Shown here one piece after another: positions 1-6,974 of a stretch of 64,000 bases of DNA (the stretch's first letter is position 1; every line of letters begins with the position of its first letter). Origin of the DNA: Deltaproteobacteria bacterium (GTDB lineage: Bacteria; Myxococcota_A; UBA9160; UBA4427); NCBI GenBank assembly GCA_029261855.1, contig JAJDAN010000032.1, positions 62,001 to 126,000 of the forward strand. Reading direction: 5' to 3'. Below the pieces are notes generated by a model that did no database searches, was not told the origin of the DNA, and worked only from the letters and a program-made list of their open reading frames with translations. The position numbers and the translations under genes are program-made.

Positions 1-238
1 GCAGCTTGTCGCCGTACACCTTGAGGGATCGCTCGGCTTCTTCCTTGACGGAGTCCCAGAAGTCGGCGGGCAGGTAGGCGCCCTCGAGCTGCTGGAATTC
101 CACCGGCAGGTGGTAGGCATGCAAGAGCAGGATCTCGCTCTCGTGCACCTTGGCCAGATGAGCCGCCCAGCCGACCACCCGGTCTGCGTGTTGGGAGAAG
201 TCGATTGGGCACAAGATCTTGCGGACCTGGATGGGCAT
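1..238 (-). CDS. Universal stress protein (UspA family), N-terminal part
   Basis: The reading frame starts at ATG 238 with a good ribosome site (GGAGGA, about 8 nt upstream) and runs off the left edge, so only about 79 residues are visible. The N-terminus reads MPIQVRKILCPIDFS and continues with LAKVHESEILLLHAY, the first beta strand and first helix typical of the UspA fold (Ile-Leu-x-Pro-x-Asp-Phe-Ser, then the hydrophobic LLLHA strand). Usp proteins are cytoplasmic and often bind ATP through a later G-x2-G-x9-G motif, which lies outside the window, so nucleotide binding cannot be judged. The neighbouring tRNA-Ala is divergent. Confidence 0.85.
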   Translation of the reverse strand, partial: MPIQVRKILCPIDFSQHADRVVGWAAHLAKVHESEILLLHAYHLPVEFQQLEGAYLPADFWDSVKEEAERSLKVYGDKL

Positions 239-393
239 GATGGAGTCCTCCGTGCAGGTAGCAGGGGGCACACCCGCACAGGGTCAGCACCGAGGCCTCG
301 GATGTCCAGCCATTTCTCGTCCCTCTCGTCACGTGCGCCCGCACCAGTAGCGACCTGGCGAACATGCGGGCTAAGCTCCCCGCCCCAGATCGT

Positions 394-469
<76 letters not shown>

Positions 470-998
470 TTGCCGCAAACCTGTTCGCGACCCATCGGGG
501 AGCACTCGGGGAGTGGCCCAGGGGCACGTGGCCTCCCCACGCCGCGCTTCTAGCTGCCCCAACCTTGCCGGCGCCCCGGGCCACTCTTCTTCCGAACGAA
601 CAGAGACGGCCCGGGATGGACTGGCGCCTGCTGCGCCCGGCCGAGGTGCAGCGCCTCGCGACACTGAGCCGGACTCGGCTGGCGCTTCTCGGGTTGCCCC
701 CACGACTGGTCGGCCGCCGCCTCGTATCGGCGGCGCGTATGCCAACCCCCCAGCTGTGCAACCTCATGCGCGCGAGGAGCCCACACCGGCCGCCCCCGAG
801 CCTCCCCCACCGGACCAACCCCGGCGCAACCCACCGCCGCCCCAGCACTCTCGCCGAGCGGACGCGAACCCAACCCAGGAGCGGTGCGGGCCGCAAGGTC
901 GTCGATCTCGCAGATCGCCGCGACTTCCCGCCGCGACCCGGCATGGGCCGCTCGGCCCCGACGGGGGTCGGGTAGACTCCGTCGCGGTTCAATAGAGA
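470..998. other. Non-coding or unassigned stretch between tRNA-Ala and cassette array
   Basis: No convincing gene was found. The open frames here are GC-rich shadows, some formed by reading through the tRNA on the opposite strand. A heptamer ACCCAAC near 868 could be a poor inverse core (RYYYAAC) for an attC ending at 1005, but matching L boxes are not clear. The segment could instead hold an attI-like site or remnants. No trace of an integrase reading frame was seen. Confidence 0.4.
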
Positions 999-1005
999 GT
1001 TAGGC
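999..1005 (+). other. Integron core site GTTAGGC opening the array
   Basis: A perfect GTTRRRY heptamer lies 7 bp before the ATG of the first cassette gene. Whether it is the right half of an attC belonging to a vanished cassette, or the crossover point of an attI, cannot be settled because upstream L boxes are not clear. Confidence 0.6.
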
Positions 1006-1011
1006 GGCAGG

Positions 1012-1791
1012 ATGCCTGCTGTTCTGGCGATTCGGGATCTTCCGGACTTTCTCACAGCGGACGACTGGGAGTGGAAGCCGTTCGTGAGCCCTGTTGCTGG
1101 CGCGCCGATGTGGATTGGGGTGGAGCCGTCCGGAACAGAGTGGCTGGTCAAGGCCGAGGGAGGCTTCCGTTCCTATCGCGAGCGCACATTCGCCGCGTTG
1201 GCCCAGGAACTTGGCATCTCGTGCCAATCGTCCGTCCTGTTGTCGGTTCCAGAGGACAGCCCACCCTACAAGGAGGCGGGGCCACCGCACGAGTGTTCTC
1301 AACTCGCGATAACTCTCATTGCGCATCACGGTCAATCGTCTTGCGGCGACGATTGTCCTTTGACCAATCTCTGGTCAGAGTCGGAGAGCGCGCCGGACAA
1401 GGCAAAGCTGCTCATGGAATCCGGAATTCAGCACGCAGCCTCTCTGATTGAGGGAGACTTCCTTGCCCACTTCTGTGGCGCGAACGAACGAGCCGAGAAG
1501 ATTCTGACCCCAGATCACGAGCTCGTTCTCATCGACAACTCCCAGGCGTTCTCAACGGGTCCGGCGGATGTTGCCGAGAGCCCGTGGCTTGCCACCAGCG
1601 ACGGCACACCTTCCCCTGTCGCGTGGGCCCTCCTTGAGCAGCTCGCCGCGCGCTTTGCGGCTCTCAGCGACGAGAAGCTCGCTGAGTGCACCGCGATCCC
1701 TTCGACATACGCCGTGGAGCAGCTCTGGCCGATTCCGCCCATGATCGTGGCCGCGCGCGAGGCCGCAAGGCATCTCGTCGCGGCCCTCTAG
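1012..1791 (+). CDS. HipA-like (phosphatidylinositol-kinase-fold) cassette protein
   Basis: The product has 259 residues. The layout resembles the HipA / PI3-4-kinase-like fold: an N-terminal lysine in EWLVKAEGG (Lys47), a following Glu in SYRERTF (Glu57), a C-terminal GANERAEKIL segment (156-165), and LIDNSQAF (173-180), which matches the metal-binding Asp strand of such kinases. In active HipA-type enzymes the catalytic loop usually reads like N-x-D-R-x-x-x-N. Here it reads A-N-E-R-A-E-K, so the catalytic Asp and Asn appear replaced by Glu and Lys, and activity is uncertain. It is the first cassette gene; its ATG follows the core site by 7 bp and an attC follows its stop by 11 bp. There is no antitoxin-like partner. 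The assignment rests on motif layout only. Confidence 0.5.
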   Translation: MPAVLAIRDLPDFLTADDWEWKPFVSPVAGAPMWIGVEPSGTEWLVKAEGGFRSYRERTFAALAQELGISCQSSVLLSVPEDSPPYKEAGPPHECSQLAITLIAHHGQSSCGDDCPLTNLWSESESAPDKAKLLMESGIQHAASLIEGDFLAHFCGANERAEKILTPDHELVLIDNSQAFSTGPADVAESPWLATSDGTPSPVAWALLEQLAARFAALSDEKLAECTAIPSTYAVEQLWPIPPMIVAAREAARHLVAAL

Positions 1792-1801
1792 CCCGCCTGC
1801 C

Positions 1802-1933
1802 GCCTAACAAGTCGTTGCAGCGGACGTGCTAGCGCCTGGGCGTTCTCGTGGCGTGGTAGGATCAAGTTCTTCTTGCGTGTTCAGTGGGCTCTCGGCAGGT
1901 TGCCGCACGCCGCTGAACGCCGGTCCGTTGGGC
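1802..1933 (+). other. attC site 1 (end of HipA-like cassette)
   Basis: The inverse core GCCTAAC (1802-1808) and L'' GTTGCAGCGG (1814-1823) face L' CCGCTGAAC (1910-1918) and the core GTTGGGC (1927-1933). L'' pairs with L' except for one extra base in L'', the extrahelical-base arrangement expected of attC. Length is 132 bp, within the normal attC range. Confidence 0.85.
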
Positions 1934-1945
1934 GGCGAACATCCG

Positions 1946-2296
1946 ATGCGATTGCCTTTCTGGGCCTCTGTCCTCTTCGTCGCTCTCGGCTGCGACGCCG
2001 TCCCTCAGGGCGAGATCCGAGCCCAGTCCTTCCCCGAAGGTGGCGACTCCGCTTGGGTGTTCCCTCGCGCCGACTTTCGCGAGATCAACCACGAACGTGT
2101 CTGTGCAGAGGCTGTCGCACCCGACGACTGTGTCGCCACGCTCGCCGAGTTCCTATCGGAAGTCGAGGCGGACGTTGCGAGCCAGTCCTACGGCTGGATC
2201 TGCTGCGCGCCCGGAGTCGGATGCGTAGCCCAGGTTGAGTCATGCCATCCGGGTGAGGCGAGCCCTGATACGAGCGGTCCGCTAGGCAGCATATGA
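1946..2296 (+). CDS. Cassette-encoded secreted or lipoprotein, unknown function
   Basis: The product has 116 residues from ATG 1946, 12 bp after the attC core. The N-terminus (MRLPFWASVLFVALGCDAV) is a signal peptide with a passable lipobox ending ALGC. The remainder is soluble with Cys pairs (ICCAPGVGC, ESCHPG), which suggests an exported, possibly disulfide-bonded protein. No family was recognised. The stop codon overlaps the start of the next gene (ATGA at 2293-2296), so the two may be co-translated from one cassette. The longer frame upstream of 1946 lies inside the attC and is not used. A core-like GCTAGGC at 2280-2286 near its end is ambiguous. Confidence 0.55.
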   Translation: MRLPFWASVLFVALGCDAVPQGEIRAQSFPEGGDSAWVFPRADFREINHERVCAEAVAPDDCVATLAEFLSEVEADVASQSYGWICCAPGVGCVAQVESCHPGEASPDTSGPLGSI

Positions 2297-3060
2297 AGCT
2301 CGGTCGAATAGCCCTCGCGGTCGTCGCCCTGTGCGAGCTCGCTGCTGCGGCCTGCGCTTCATCAACTGCGGCGCAGCCCGACTACGAGGTAGCAGAAAAT
2401 CGATACCTGGACGTGCTGCGAGGATCGGTGTCGAATCCCAAGCCGATGGCGCATCCCCAGCTCGCTGAGGCGGCGTCCTCGTTGTTCGAGCCGGAAGCGA
2501 TCAAGCTGGACTTCTCGACAGTTCAACTATTCACGGACGGCTCGAAAAAGACCCACGCTGGAACCATCTGGTACTCCAAGGGTAGGATTTTCTTGGAGTA
2601 CACCGCTATCCCAGACGGTGAGACACCTTGGCAGTTTGCGACCGTGGGGGACAAGTTGCTCGGGTGGAAGCACGACGACTCAACGCTGACGAGCTTCAAG
2701 CGCTATCCGGGAGACACCGTTGACTTCCTTTGGTACCTGGCAGACGTGTCAGCCATTAAGGCATCGCTTCACTTCATGTTCCTTGAGAAGCCCGAAGCCT
2801 TCAACGTGCATGACAACCCGCCATGGCGGCGGCTGGTCCTGCGCGAGCCACTGGAAGGTTTCAGTGAACTGGCCATCCGGGTCTCACCTCTGTGGCTTCG
2901 CGAAATGGTCTACACCGTTCCCGCTGGTGCGGAGGTTCGGATGATGGTTGAGCCGCCGCGAGCGATCGATGTCCTTCCAGAGCGGCTCGAATCCAGCGTT
3001 CCTAAGCTCGATATCAAATCGAGAGAGTGGACGATCAAGAGCCAGATGGAGTACCTGTGA
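2293..3060 (+). CDS. Cassette-encoded lipoprotein with LolA-like appearance, unknown function
   Basis: The product has 255 residues. It has a signal peptide with a lipobox near residues 18-21 (AAAC in ELAAAACASS), so it is probably lipid-anchored. The body contains short beta-rich segments (GTIWYSKGRIFLEY, WQFATVGDKLLGW, LTSFKRYP) whose pattern resembles the LolA/LolB lipoprotein-carrier fold; this is a resemblance only. The start ATG 2293 overlaps the previous stop (ATGA), and an attC begins 14 bp after the stop. No partner gene suggests a pathway. Confidence 0.6.
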   Translation: MKLGRIALAVVALCELAAAACASSTAAQPDYEVAENRYLDVLRGSVSNPKPMAHPQLAEAASSLFEPEAIKLDFSTVQLFTDGSKKTHAGTIWYSKGRIFLEYTAIPDGETPWQFATVGDKLLGWKHDDSTLTSFKRYPGDTVDFLWYLADVSAIKASLHFMFLEKPEAFNVHDNPPWRRLVLREPLEGFSELAIRVSPLWLREMVYTVPAGAEVRMMVEPPRAIDVLPERLESSVPKLDIKSREWTIKSQMEYL

Positions 3061-3074
3061 TGACGCCCGATGCT

Positions 3075-3207
3075 GCCTAACATTGGCTTGCAGCGGACAA
3101 CAGACAGCTGAGCGTTCCTGAATTCGGTAGCATCCTGGCGTCGGGAATCTGTGGCATGGCGCTGACATCAGCGCTGCCTGTCGCAGCTGAAGCCCGATCC
3201 GCTAGGT
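3075..3207 (+). other. attC site 2 (end of two-lipoprotein cassette)
   Basis: Inverse core GCCTAAC (3075-3081), L'' TTGCAGCGG (from 3089), L' CAGCTGAA (around 3185-3192) and a terminal GCTAGGT (3201-3207). The terminal core departs from GTTRRRY at its second base, so recombination at this site may be impaired. Length 133 bp. Confidence 0.75.
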
Positions 3208-3279
3208 AGCAGCCTTGAGCTCATTCGTGACCGCATCGGCCACATCACTCCGGTTTCTTGCCGGTGACTGGAGCGATGG

Positions 3280-4176
3280 ATGAGTCGAGACCATAGGTTC
3301 GGCGGGCAATGGACTGCTGAGAAGCTGGAGCGAGTCCGGAAGTACCTCGAGGCCTACACGAAGATCTTCACGGTGAACGAGAGGGCCAAGCATCTTCGGA
3401 CCATGTACGTCGACGCATTCGCGGGCAGCGGTCATCGAGTCCCCTCCACCGGAACGGGTCCCGGCACCCTGCCGCTCCCGACGAGTCAGCCGGACCCCGA
3501 GGCTCTTGAGTACCAGAAGGGCAGTGCGGCAATCGCCTTGGAGGTCGAGCCGGGATTCGATTCGTACCTCTTCATCGAGACTGATCCCACGCGAGCTGCA
3601 GGCCTGGAAGGGCTGCGGGATTCGCACCTCGACAAGGCGCCCCGAATCTCCATCGCCAGAGACGATGCCAACCTTGTACTGGGCCGGTTCGCCCAAGAGA
3701 CAGATTGGAGGCGCAATCGGGCGGTCGTCTTCCTCGACCCGTACGGGATGGCCGTCGATTGGGCGACAATTCAGGCGTTGGGCGGAACCCACGGCGTTGA
3801 TCTCTGGATCCTCTTCCCGTTGGGGCAGGCGGTGAACCGCCTCCTCATGAGGCGGGAGATTCCGACAGACGGGTGGGCTGACGCCCTCACCAGGTGCTTC
3901 GGCACTGACGAGTGGCGCTCAGAATTCTACGAGCCCTCGGCACAGATGAACTGGATCGATGCGGAACCCGGGGTCGAGAAGATCGCGACCTTCTCCACTA
4001 TCGCCGTGTTCTTCCAGAAGCGGCTCGGGACATGCTTCAGCAGGGTCGCGGATAATTCGCTACGGCTCTGCAACTCCAGGAACACCCCCCTCTTCCTTCT
4101 TTGCTTCGCATCCGCGAACGAGAAGGGCGCTCCGACCGCAATTCGGATCGCCAACGACCTGCTCAGGGAGGGGTGA
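3280..4176 (+). CDS. tcmP: Three-Cys-motif partner protein, TcmP family
   Basis: The product has 298 residues. TcmP proteins are uncharacterised and occur next to a protein carrying a three-cysteine motif, which is exactly the case here. The sequence has class I methyltransferase-like signatures: YVDAFAGSG (43-51) resembles motif I, FIETD (98-102) an acidic motif II, and FLDPYGM (151-157) a motif IV of the DPPY type seen in nucleic-acid methyltransferases. Methylation is inferred from these motifs and has not been shown for the family. The stop overlaps the ATG of the next gene (TGATG at 4174-4178), indicating translational coupling. It is the first gene of a two-gene integron cassette. Confidence 0.8.
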   Translation: MSRDHRFGGQWTAEKLERVRKYLEAYTKIFTVNERAKHLRTMYVDAFAGSGHRVPSTGTGPGTLPLPTSQPDPEALEYQKGSAAIALEVEPGFDSYLFIETDPTRAAGLEGLRDSHLDKAPRISIARDDANLVLGRFAQETDWRRNRAVVFLDPYGMAVDWATIQALGGTHGVDLWILFPLGQAVNRLLMRREIPTDGWADALTRCFGTDEWRSEFYEPSAQMNWIDAEPGVEKIATFSTIAVFFQKRLGTCFSRVADNSLRLCNSRNTPLFLLCFASANEKGAPTAIRIANDLLREG

Positions 4177-4916
4177 TGGCCGGCAAATCAGAGATCGAGT
4201 GGACAGACCTCACTTGGAATCCAGTTACGGGCTGCTCGAAGATCAGTCAGGGCTGCAAGTTCTGCTACGCCGAGCGAATGGCCAAGCGACTCCACGCCAT
4301 GGGCGTCGACCGGTATCGTGATGGCTTCAAGACGACGCTTCACGCGGATCTCCTGGAGGTTCCGAAGCGCTGGCGTGGTCGCAAGCGGGTATTTGTCAAC
4401 TCGATGAGCGATCTCTTTCACCGCGATGTACCCACACAGTTCATCCGCGACGTATTCCGGACGATCGAAGAGGCGCCCAATCACGTCTTCCAGGTCCTGA
4501 CCAAGCGGAGCGGCAGGCTGGCGCGGCTGGCGGACACGCTCGAGTGGCCTTCCAATCTCTGGATGGGGGTAAGCGTTGAGCACGAGCGAACCGCTGGGCG
4601 AGTGGACGATCTACGTGTGGTGCCGGCCGCGGTTCGCTTCTTGTCCTGCGAGCCGCTGATCGGGCCGCTGGACGGTCTTGAACTTAGAGACATCGATTGG
4701 GTCATTGTGGGTGGTGAGTCAGGCCCGGGCGCGCGTCCGATGAGAGAAGAGTGGGTTCAATCGATCCTTAGCCAGTGCGAATCGGTCGATGTTCCGTTCT
4801 TCTTCAAGCAGTGGGGCGGCGTACGCAAGAAGACAACAGGCCGACGCCTGAACGGAACGACCTATGATGAGTTCCCGCAGACAAGCTTCGAAAGCGCGGG
4901 CACGGCTGCTGCCTAA
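4176..4916 (+). CDS. DUF5131 / phage Gp37-Gp68 family three-Cys-motif protein
   Basis: The product has 246 residues. Near the N-terminus Cys20, Cys27 and Cys30 form C-x6-C-x2-C (GCSKISQGCKFCYAE), resembling an iron-sulfur or radical-SAM-like cluster site. Family hallmarks follow: VFVNSMSDLFH, VLTKR, WMGVSVE, SCEPLIGPL, WVIVGGESGPGARPM and FFKQWGG. Members occur in phages and accessory islands beside TcmP; no reaction is established. ATG 4176 is chosen over the longer frame because it overlaps the tcmP stop and starts the conserved MAGKSEIEWT sequence. The TAA stop lies inside the attC inverse core (GCCTAAC, 4911-4917), as tight a cassette packing as possible. Confidence 0.85.
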   Translation: MAGKSEIEWTDLTWNPVTGCSKISQGCKFCYAERMAKRLHAMGVDRYRDGFKTTLHADLLEVPKRWRGRKRVFVNSMSDLFHRDVPTQFIRDVFRTIEEAPNHVFQVLTKRSGRLARLADTLEWPSNLWMGVSVEHERTAGRVDDLRVVPAAVRFLSCEPLIGPLDGLELRDIDWVIVGGESGPGARPMREEWVQSILSQCESVDVPFFFKQWGGVRKKTTGRRLNGTTYDEFPQTSFESAGTAAA

Positions 4917-5039
4917 CATCGGCGCTGAAGCAGCCGAGCCCGATATCGTGGGCGCCGGGGTTCGTGGTGGTGTTGCGGCCGTGATGGCCCCCTCAACCTA
5001 TCGGCCGGCGCTCGCAGCTGAGCGCTGGATCCGTTAGAC
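4911..5039 (+). other. attC site 3 (end of TcmP/DUF5131 cassette)
   Basis: Inverse core GCCTAAC (4911-4917, containing the stop codon of the preceding gene) and terminal core GTTAGAC (5033-5039), with an L' region GCAGCTGAGCGCTGGATCC before it. The GATCC preceding the core is shared with attC site 2. Length 129 bp. Confidence 0.8.
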
Positions 5040-5089
5040 GGCTGAACCGGCGCTGGCCTCATCAAGCAGTCCCGGGACTGTGCGTCAGC

Positions 5090-5218
5090 ATGGGCGCGCG
5101 GGCTCGAAGAGCCTCCACCGTTCAGTGCTGGATCGCAACGTGCCTGAATGCGACTCCCTGGCTGATCACCACTGCAATCCTCATTCTTGTCACTCTCGAA
5201 GCAACCGTATGCAGCTGA
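5090..5218 (+). CDS. Possible tiny membrane protein of a short cassette
   Basis: A 42-residue frame from ATG 5090 occupies the only open space of a short cassette (about 5034-5325). A single hydrophobic helix is predicted by eye (WLITTAILILVTLEATV, about residues 24-40). No clear ribosome site was seen and there is no homology that I recognise. The end runs into the degenerate attC. The cassette could equally be non-coding or carry a promoter. Confidence 0.3.
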   Translation: MGARARRASTVQCWIATCLNATPWLITTAILILVTLEATVCS

Positions 5219-5331
5219 CTTGCTGGCGCCTGAGACCTACTGGCGCGTGGTAGAATCGCGTGCATCCCAGGTGTTCTGCAGCCGCGAGCTAGATCGCCGC
5301 AAGCCGCTGAACGCCGATCCGTCCGCGAGGC
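5199..5331 (+). other. Degenerate attC site 4
   Basis: The internal part resembles attC site 1: GGCGCCTG, TGGCGCGTGGTAGAAT and GCCGCTGAACGCCGATCC occur in the same order and spacing as their counterparts there. The left core has decayed (AAGCAAC) and the right one reads GTCCGCGAGGC instead of GTTRRRY. It is probably not recombinogenic. Confidence 0.55.
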
Positions 5332-5334
5332 AGC

Positions 5335-5868
5335 ATGGCACGAGCCCACCGGACGCCCTTTCGATTCCTGTCGACCGTTCTTGTGGGGTTCGCGCTATCG
5401 GCTGGCTGCGCCCATCGTCAAGCCTATCCGGGCCCGCAACGGCCGGCCGCAGAGATCGCCACGGTCTATGGCGTTGCCGCCACCGCTGGACCAAACATGT
5501 TCGCCGTTCAAATCGAGAAGATCGACGGCTTGGCATCGATCCACGGCTGGTCCGGCCCTGAGGGCATCGCAGAGCTTCTTCCCGGGACCTACGAACTGGA
5601 GCTGTCTGCCGACTGGATGGCAGGCGGTCTCATCGTGATGGCGCTCGACGCCTTCAACGACAACAACCCCCGGGCTATCCGCCTCACTGTCGAGGCTGGC
5701 CGGGACTACGAGATCGACTTCGATGTGGAGGCGGGCTTCTACTTCATCAGCATCTTCGGGCACGAGGAGTGGGAGGACCTGCCTCCGCCCCCGACTGGCC
5801 TGGCTCGGTGCTCCTTGACTCCTACAAAGCTGGATCGCGAGAGGTGCGAAGGAAGCCTGTCGGAGTAG
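5335..5868 (+). CDS. Cassette-encoded lipoprotein with YPGP motif
   Basis: The product has 177 residues. It has a signal peptide with lipobox (LSAGC, Cys25). After the cysteine come YPGPQRP and EIATV, a GWSGPEG...LLPGTYELE segment, EAGRDYEIDFDVE and a C-terminal CSLTPTKLDRERC. All of these recur in the same order in the lipoprotein at 20423-20971 of this window, so the two are paralogues. YPGP/LLPG lipoproteins of this general kind are common in Gram-negative bacteria, but their function is unknown to me. ATG 5335 follows the decayed attC core by 3 bp. An attC begins 15 bp after the stop. Confidence 0.75.
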   Translation: MARAHRTPFRFLSTVLVGFALSAGCAHRQAYPGPQRPAAEIATVYGVAATAGPNMFAVQIEKIDGLASIHGWSGPEGIAELLPGTYELELSADWMAGGLIVMALDAFNDNNPRAIRLTVEAGRDYEIDFDVEAGFYFISIFGHEEWEDLPPPPTGLARCSLTPTKLDRERCEGSLSE

Positions 5869-5883
5869 TCAGAAGAGGATGAT

Positions 5884-5991
5884 GCCCAACATCGACTGCA
5901 GCAGTCGAGAGCCCACTCATGGGTGCAGCGGACCCGAGGGGGCTGTGGCGGGTAGCCTGGGGCCGCGAACCACCGCGTACCGTCGTGAGGC
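5884..5991 (+). other. attC-like site 5, last of the array
   Basis: The inverse core GCCCAAC (5884-5890) lies just after the lipoprotein stop, with CTGCAGCAG downstream and a terminal GTGAGGC (5985-5991) that differs from GTTRRRY at one base. Internal L boxes are weak. It marks the right boundary of the array. Confidence 0.5.
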
Positions 5992-6076
5992 AGCTGCTCT
6001 GTTCCCGCAAGTCGGCGGGCCGACTTGCTGCGCTGATGGCTCTTTGCGCTGAGGGCTCCAGCTGCGGGCGATGGGG

Positions 6077-6847
6077 TCAGTAGACCTTCAGGGCCAGGGC
6101 GGTGAGGGCTCCGATCAGGAGGGCTCCGTCCAGGGCGATGTGGGCGTAGCGCTCGGTGTTTCGGAAGCAGGCCAGGGCGGCGAGCTCGGCGGCGGGGATG
6201 GCGGCGAGGGGTCTCGTGGCTTCGGGGCCGACGAGGGCGATGAGCACGCCGATCGCGGCCAGTGCTCTCGCGGCGGCGAGCAGGCTGGCGACTGGCGTCG
6301 CCTCTCGCAGGTTGCTCGCCAGCAGGTTGGCGGCGATCGACGTCGAGTAGATGGCCAGTAGCCACGGAATCAGTTCGCTCTCGGATGCCGAGAGCGCTGG
6401 GATTCCCGCCGTGACTGCCACCCAGGCGCTTGCCACGTACACGGGCTTCGCGGCGCGCCAGGGTTTGAGGCGGCGGTGTAGCAAGCCGACGAGAAGGACG
6501 GCGGCACACAGCAGGGCCACGTCAAGCGAGGTCGCGAGGGCCAGCGCGAGTGAGACGACGGTCGCCAGGGCCGTGACGCCCCACAGCGCCCGCCGTTGCG
6601 CCTCGACGAAGGCGGTCCGAAGCGGCGCGCTGGCACCGTCCATGCCGGTGTCACGCAGTCGGTCGACGTTGTACACGACGAGTGTTCCCGAGGCCGCGAG
6701 GGCCCCGAGGACAGCAAGTGCCCCGCCGCGCGGTGCACCCAGGGCGGCCGCGGCCGCCACGATCAGGCCGGCTGCGACACCGGCCGGGATCAGGCTGACG
6801 AATGCCAGCCAGTCGAAGATCCCAGCGAGGTCGCGTCCCCGGGCCAT
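6077..6847 (-). CDS. UbiA-like integral membrane protein
   Basis: The product has 256 residues with about seven or eight hydrophobic helices. The first cytoplasmic loop carries VYNVDRLRD, an N-x-x-D-R-x-x-D motif like the first Asp-rich motif of UbiA prenyltransferases. The position of the second Asp-rich motif reads NLLASNLREA, without the usual aspartates. The protein may therefore be a UbiA-fold member with altered metal or pyrophosphate binding. It is divergently transcribed from the MobA-like gene; the 127 bp between them presumably holds both promoters. UbiA enzymes attach polyprenyl chains to quinones or other aromatic acceptors; the substrate here is unknown. Confidence 0.55.
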   Translation of the reverse strand: MARGRDLAGIFDWLAFVSLIPAGVAAGLIVAAAAALGAPRGGALAVLGALAASGTLVVYNVDRLRDTGMDGASAPLRTAFVEAQRRALWGVTALATVVSLALALATSLDVALLCAAVLLVGLLHRRLKPWRAAKPVYVASAWVAVTAGIPALSASESELIPWLLAIYSTSIAANLLASNLREATPVASLLAAARALAAIGVLIALVGPEATRPLAAIPAAELAALACFRNTERYAHIALDGALLIGALTALALKVY

Positions 6848-6974
6848 GCGGCGACGCTAGCCTGCATCCCGCGCGTCGGGCCGCCGGTGGTCGTCGCCGT
6901 AGCGGGCTGTGGCGCTCGCCCCGCGACGCTAAGCTCGAACGACTCTGCTTTTCGAAACGTCGAGGGTTCTCGGG

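Larger units (their letters stand above)
999..5991 (+). mobile_element. Integron gene-cassette array lacking an integrase (CALIN-like)
   Basis: At least four cassette-terminating attC-like elements lie immediately downstream of + strand genes, at 1802-1933, 3075-3207, 4911-5039 and 5884-5991. A degenerate one lies at about 5199-5331, and a lone core GTTAGGC at 999-1005 opens the array. Clear sites have the inverse core GCCTAAC or GCCCAAC, an L'' box like TTGCAGCGG, an L' box like CCGCTGAA and a GTTRRRY-type end. All cassette genes point the same way as the attC sites, have short leaders and look less GC-rich than the flanks. No tyrosine recombinase gene is in the window. Several terminal cores are mutated (GCTAGGT, GCGAGGC, GTGAGGC), which suggests a sedentary, decaying array. 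Boundaries are inferred from the first and last core sites. Confidence 0.8.

Noticed and set aside
470-998. Integron integrase gene or attI
   Set aside because: No tyrosine-recombinase motifs were found in any frame. One GTTAGGC core alone cannot show an attI.
2280-2286. GCTAGGC as an additional attC end
   Set aside because: The flanks resemble other cores, but no inverse core or L boxes could be placed upstream. It is kept as an open question in the findings, not as a feature.
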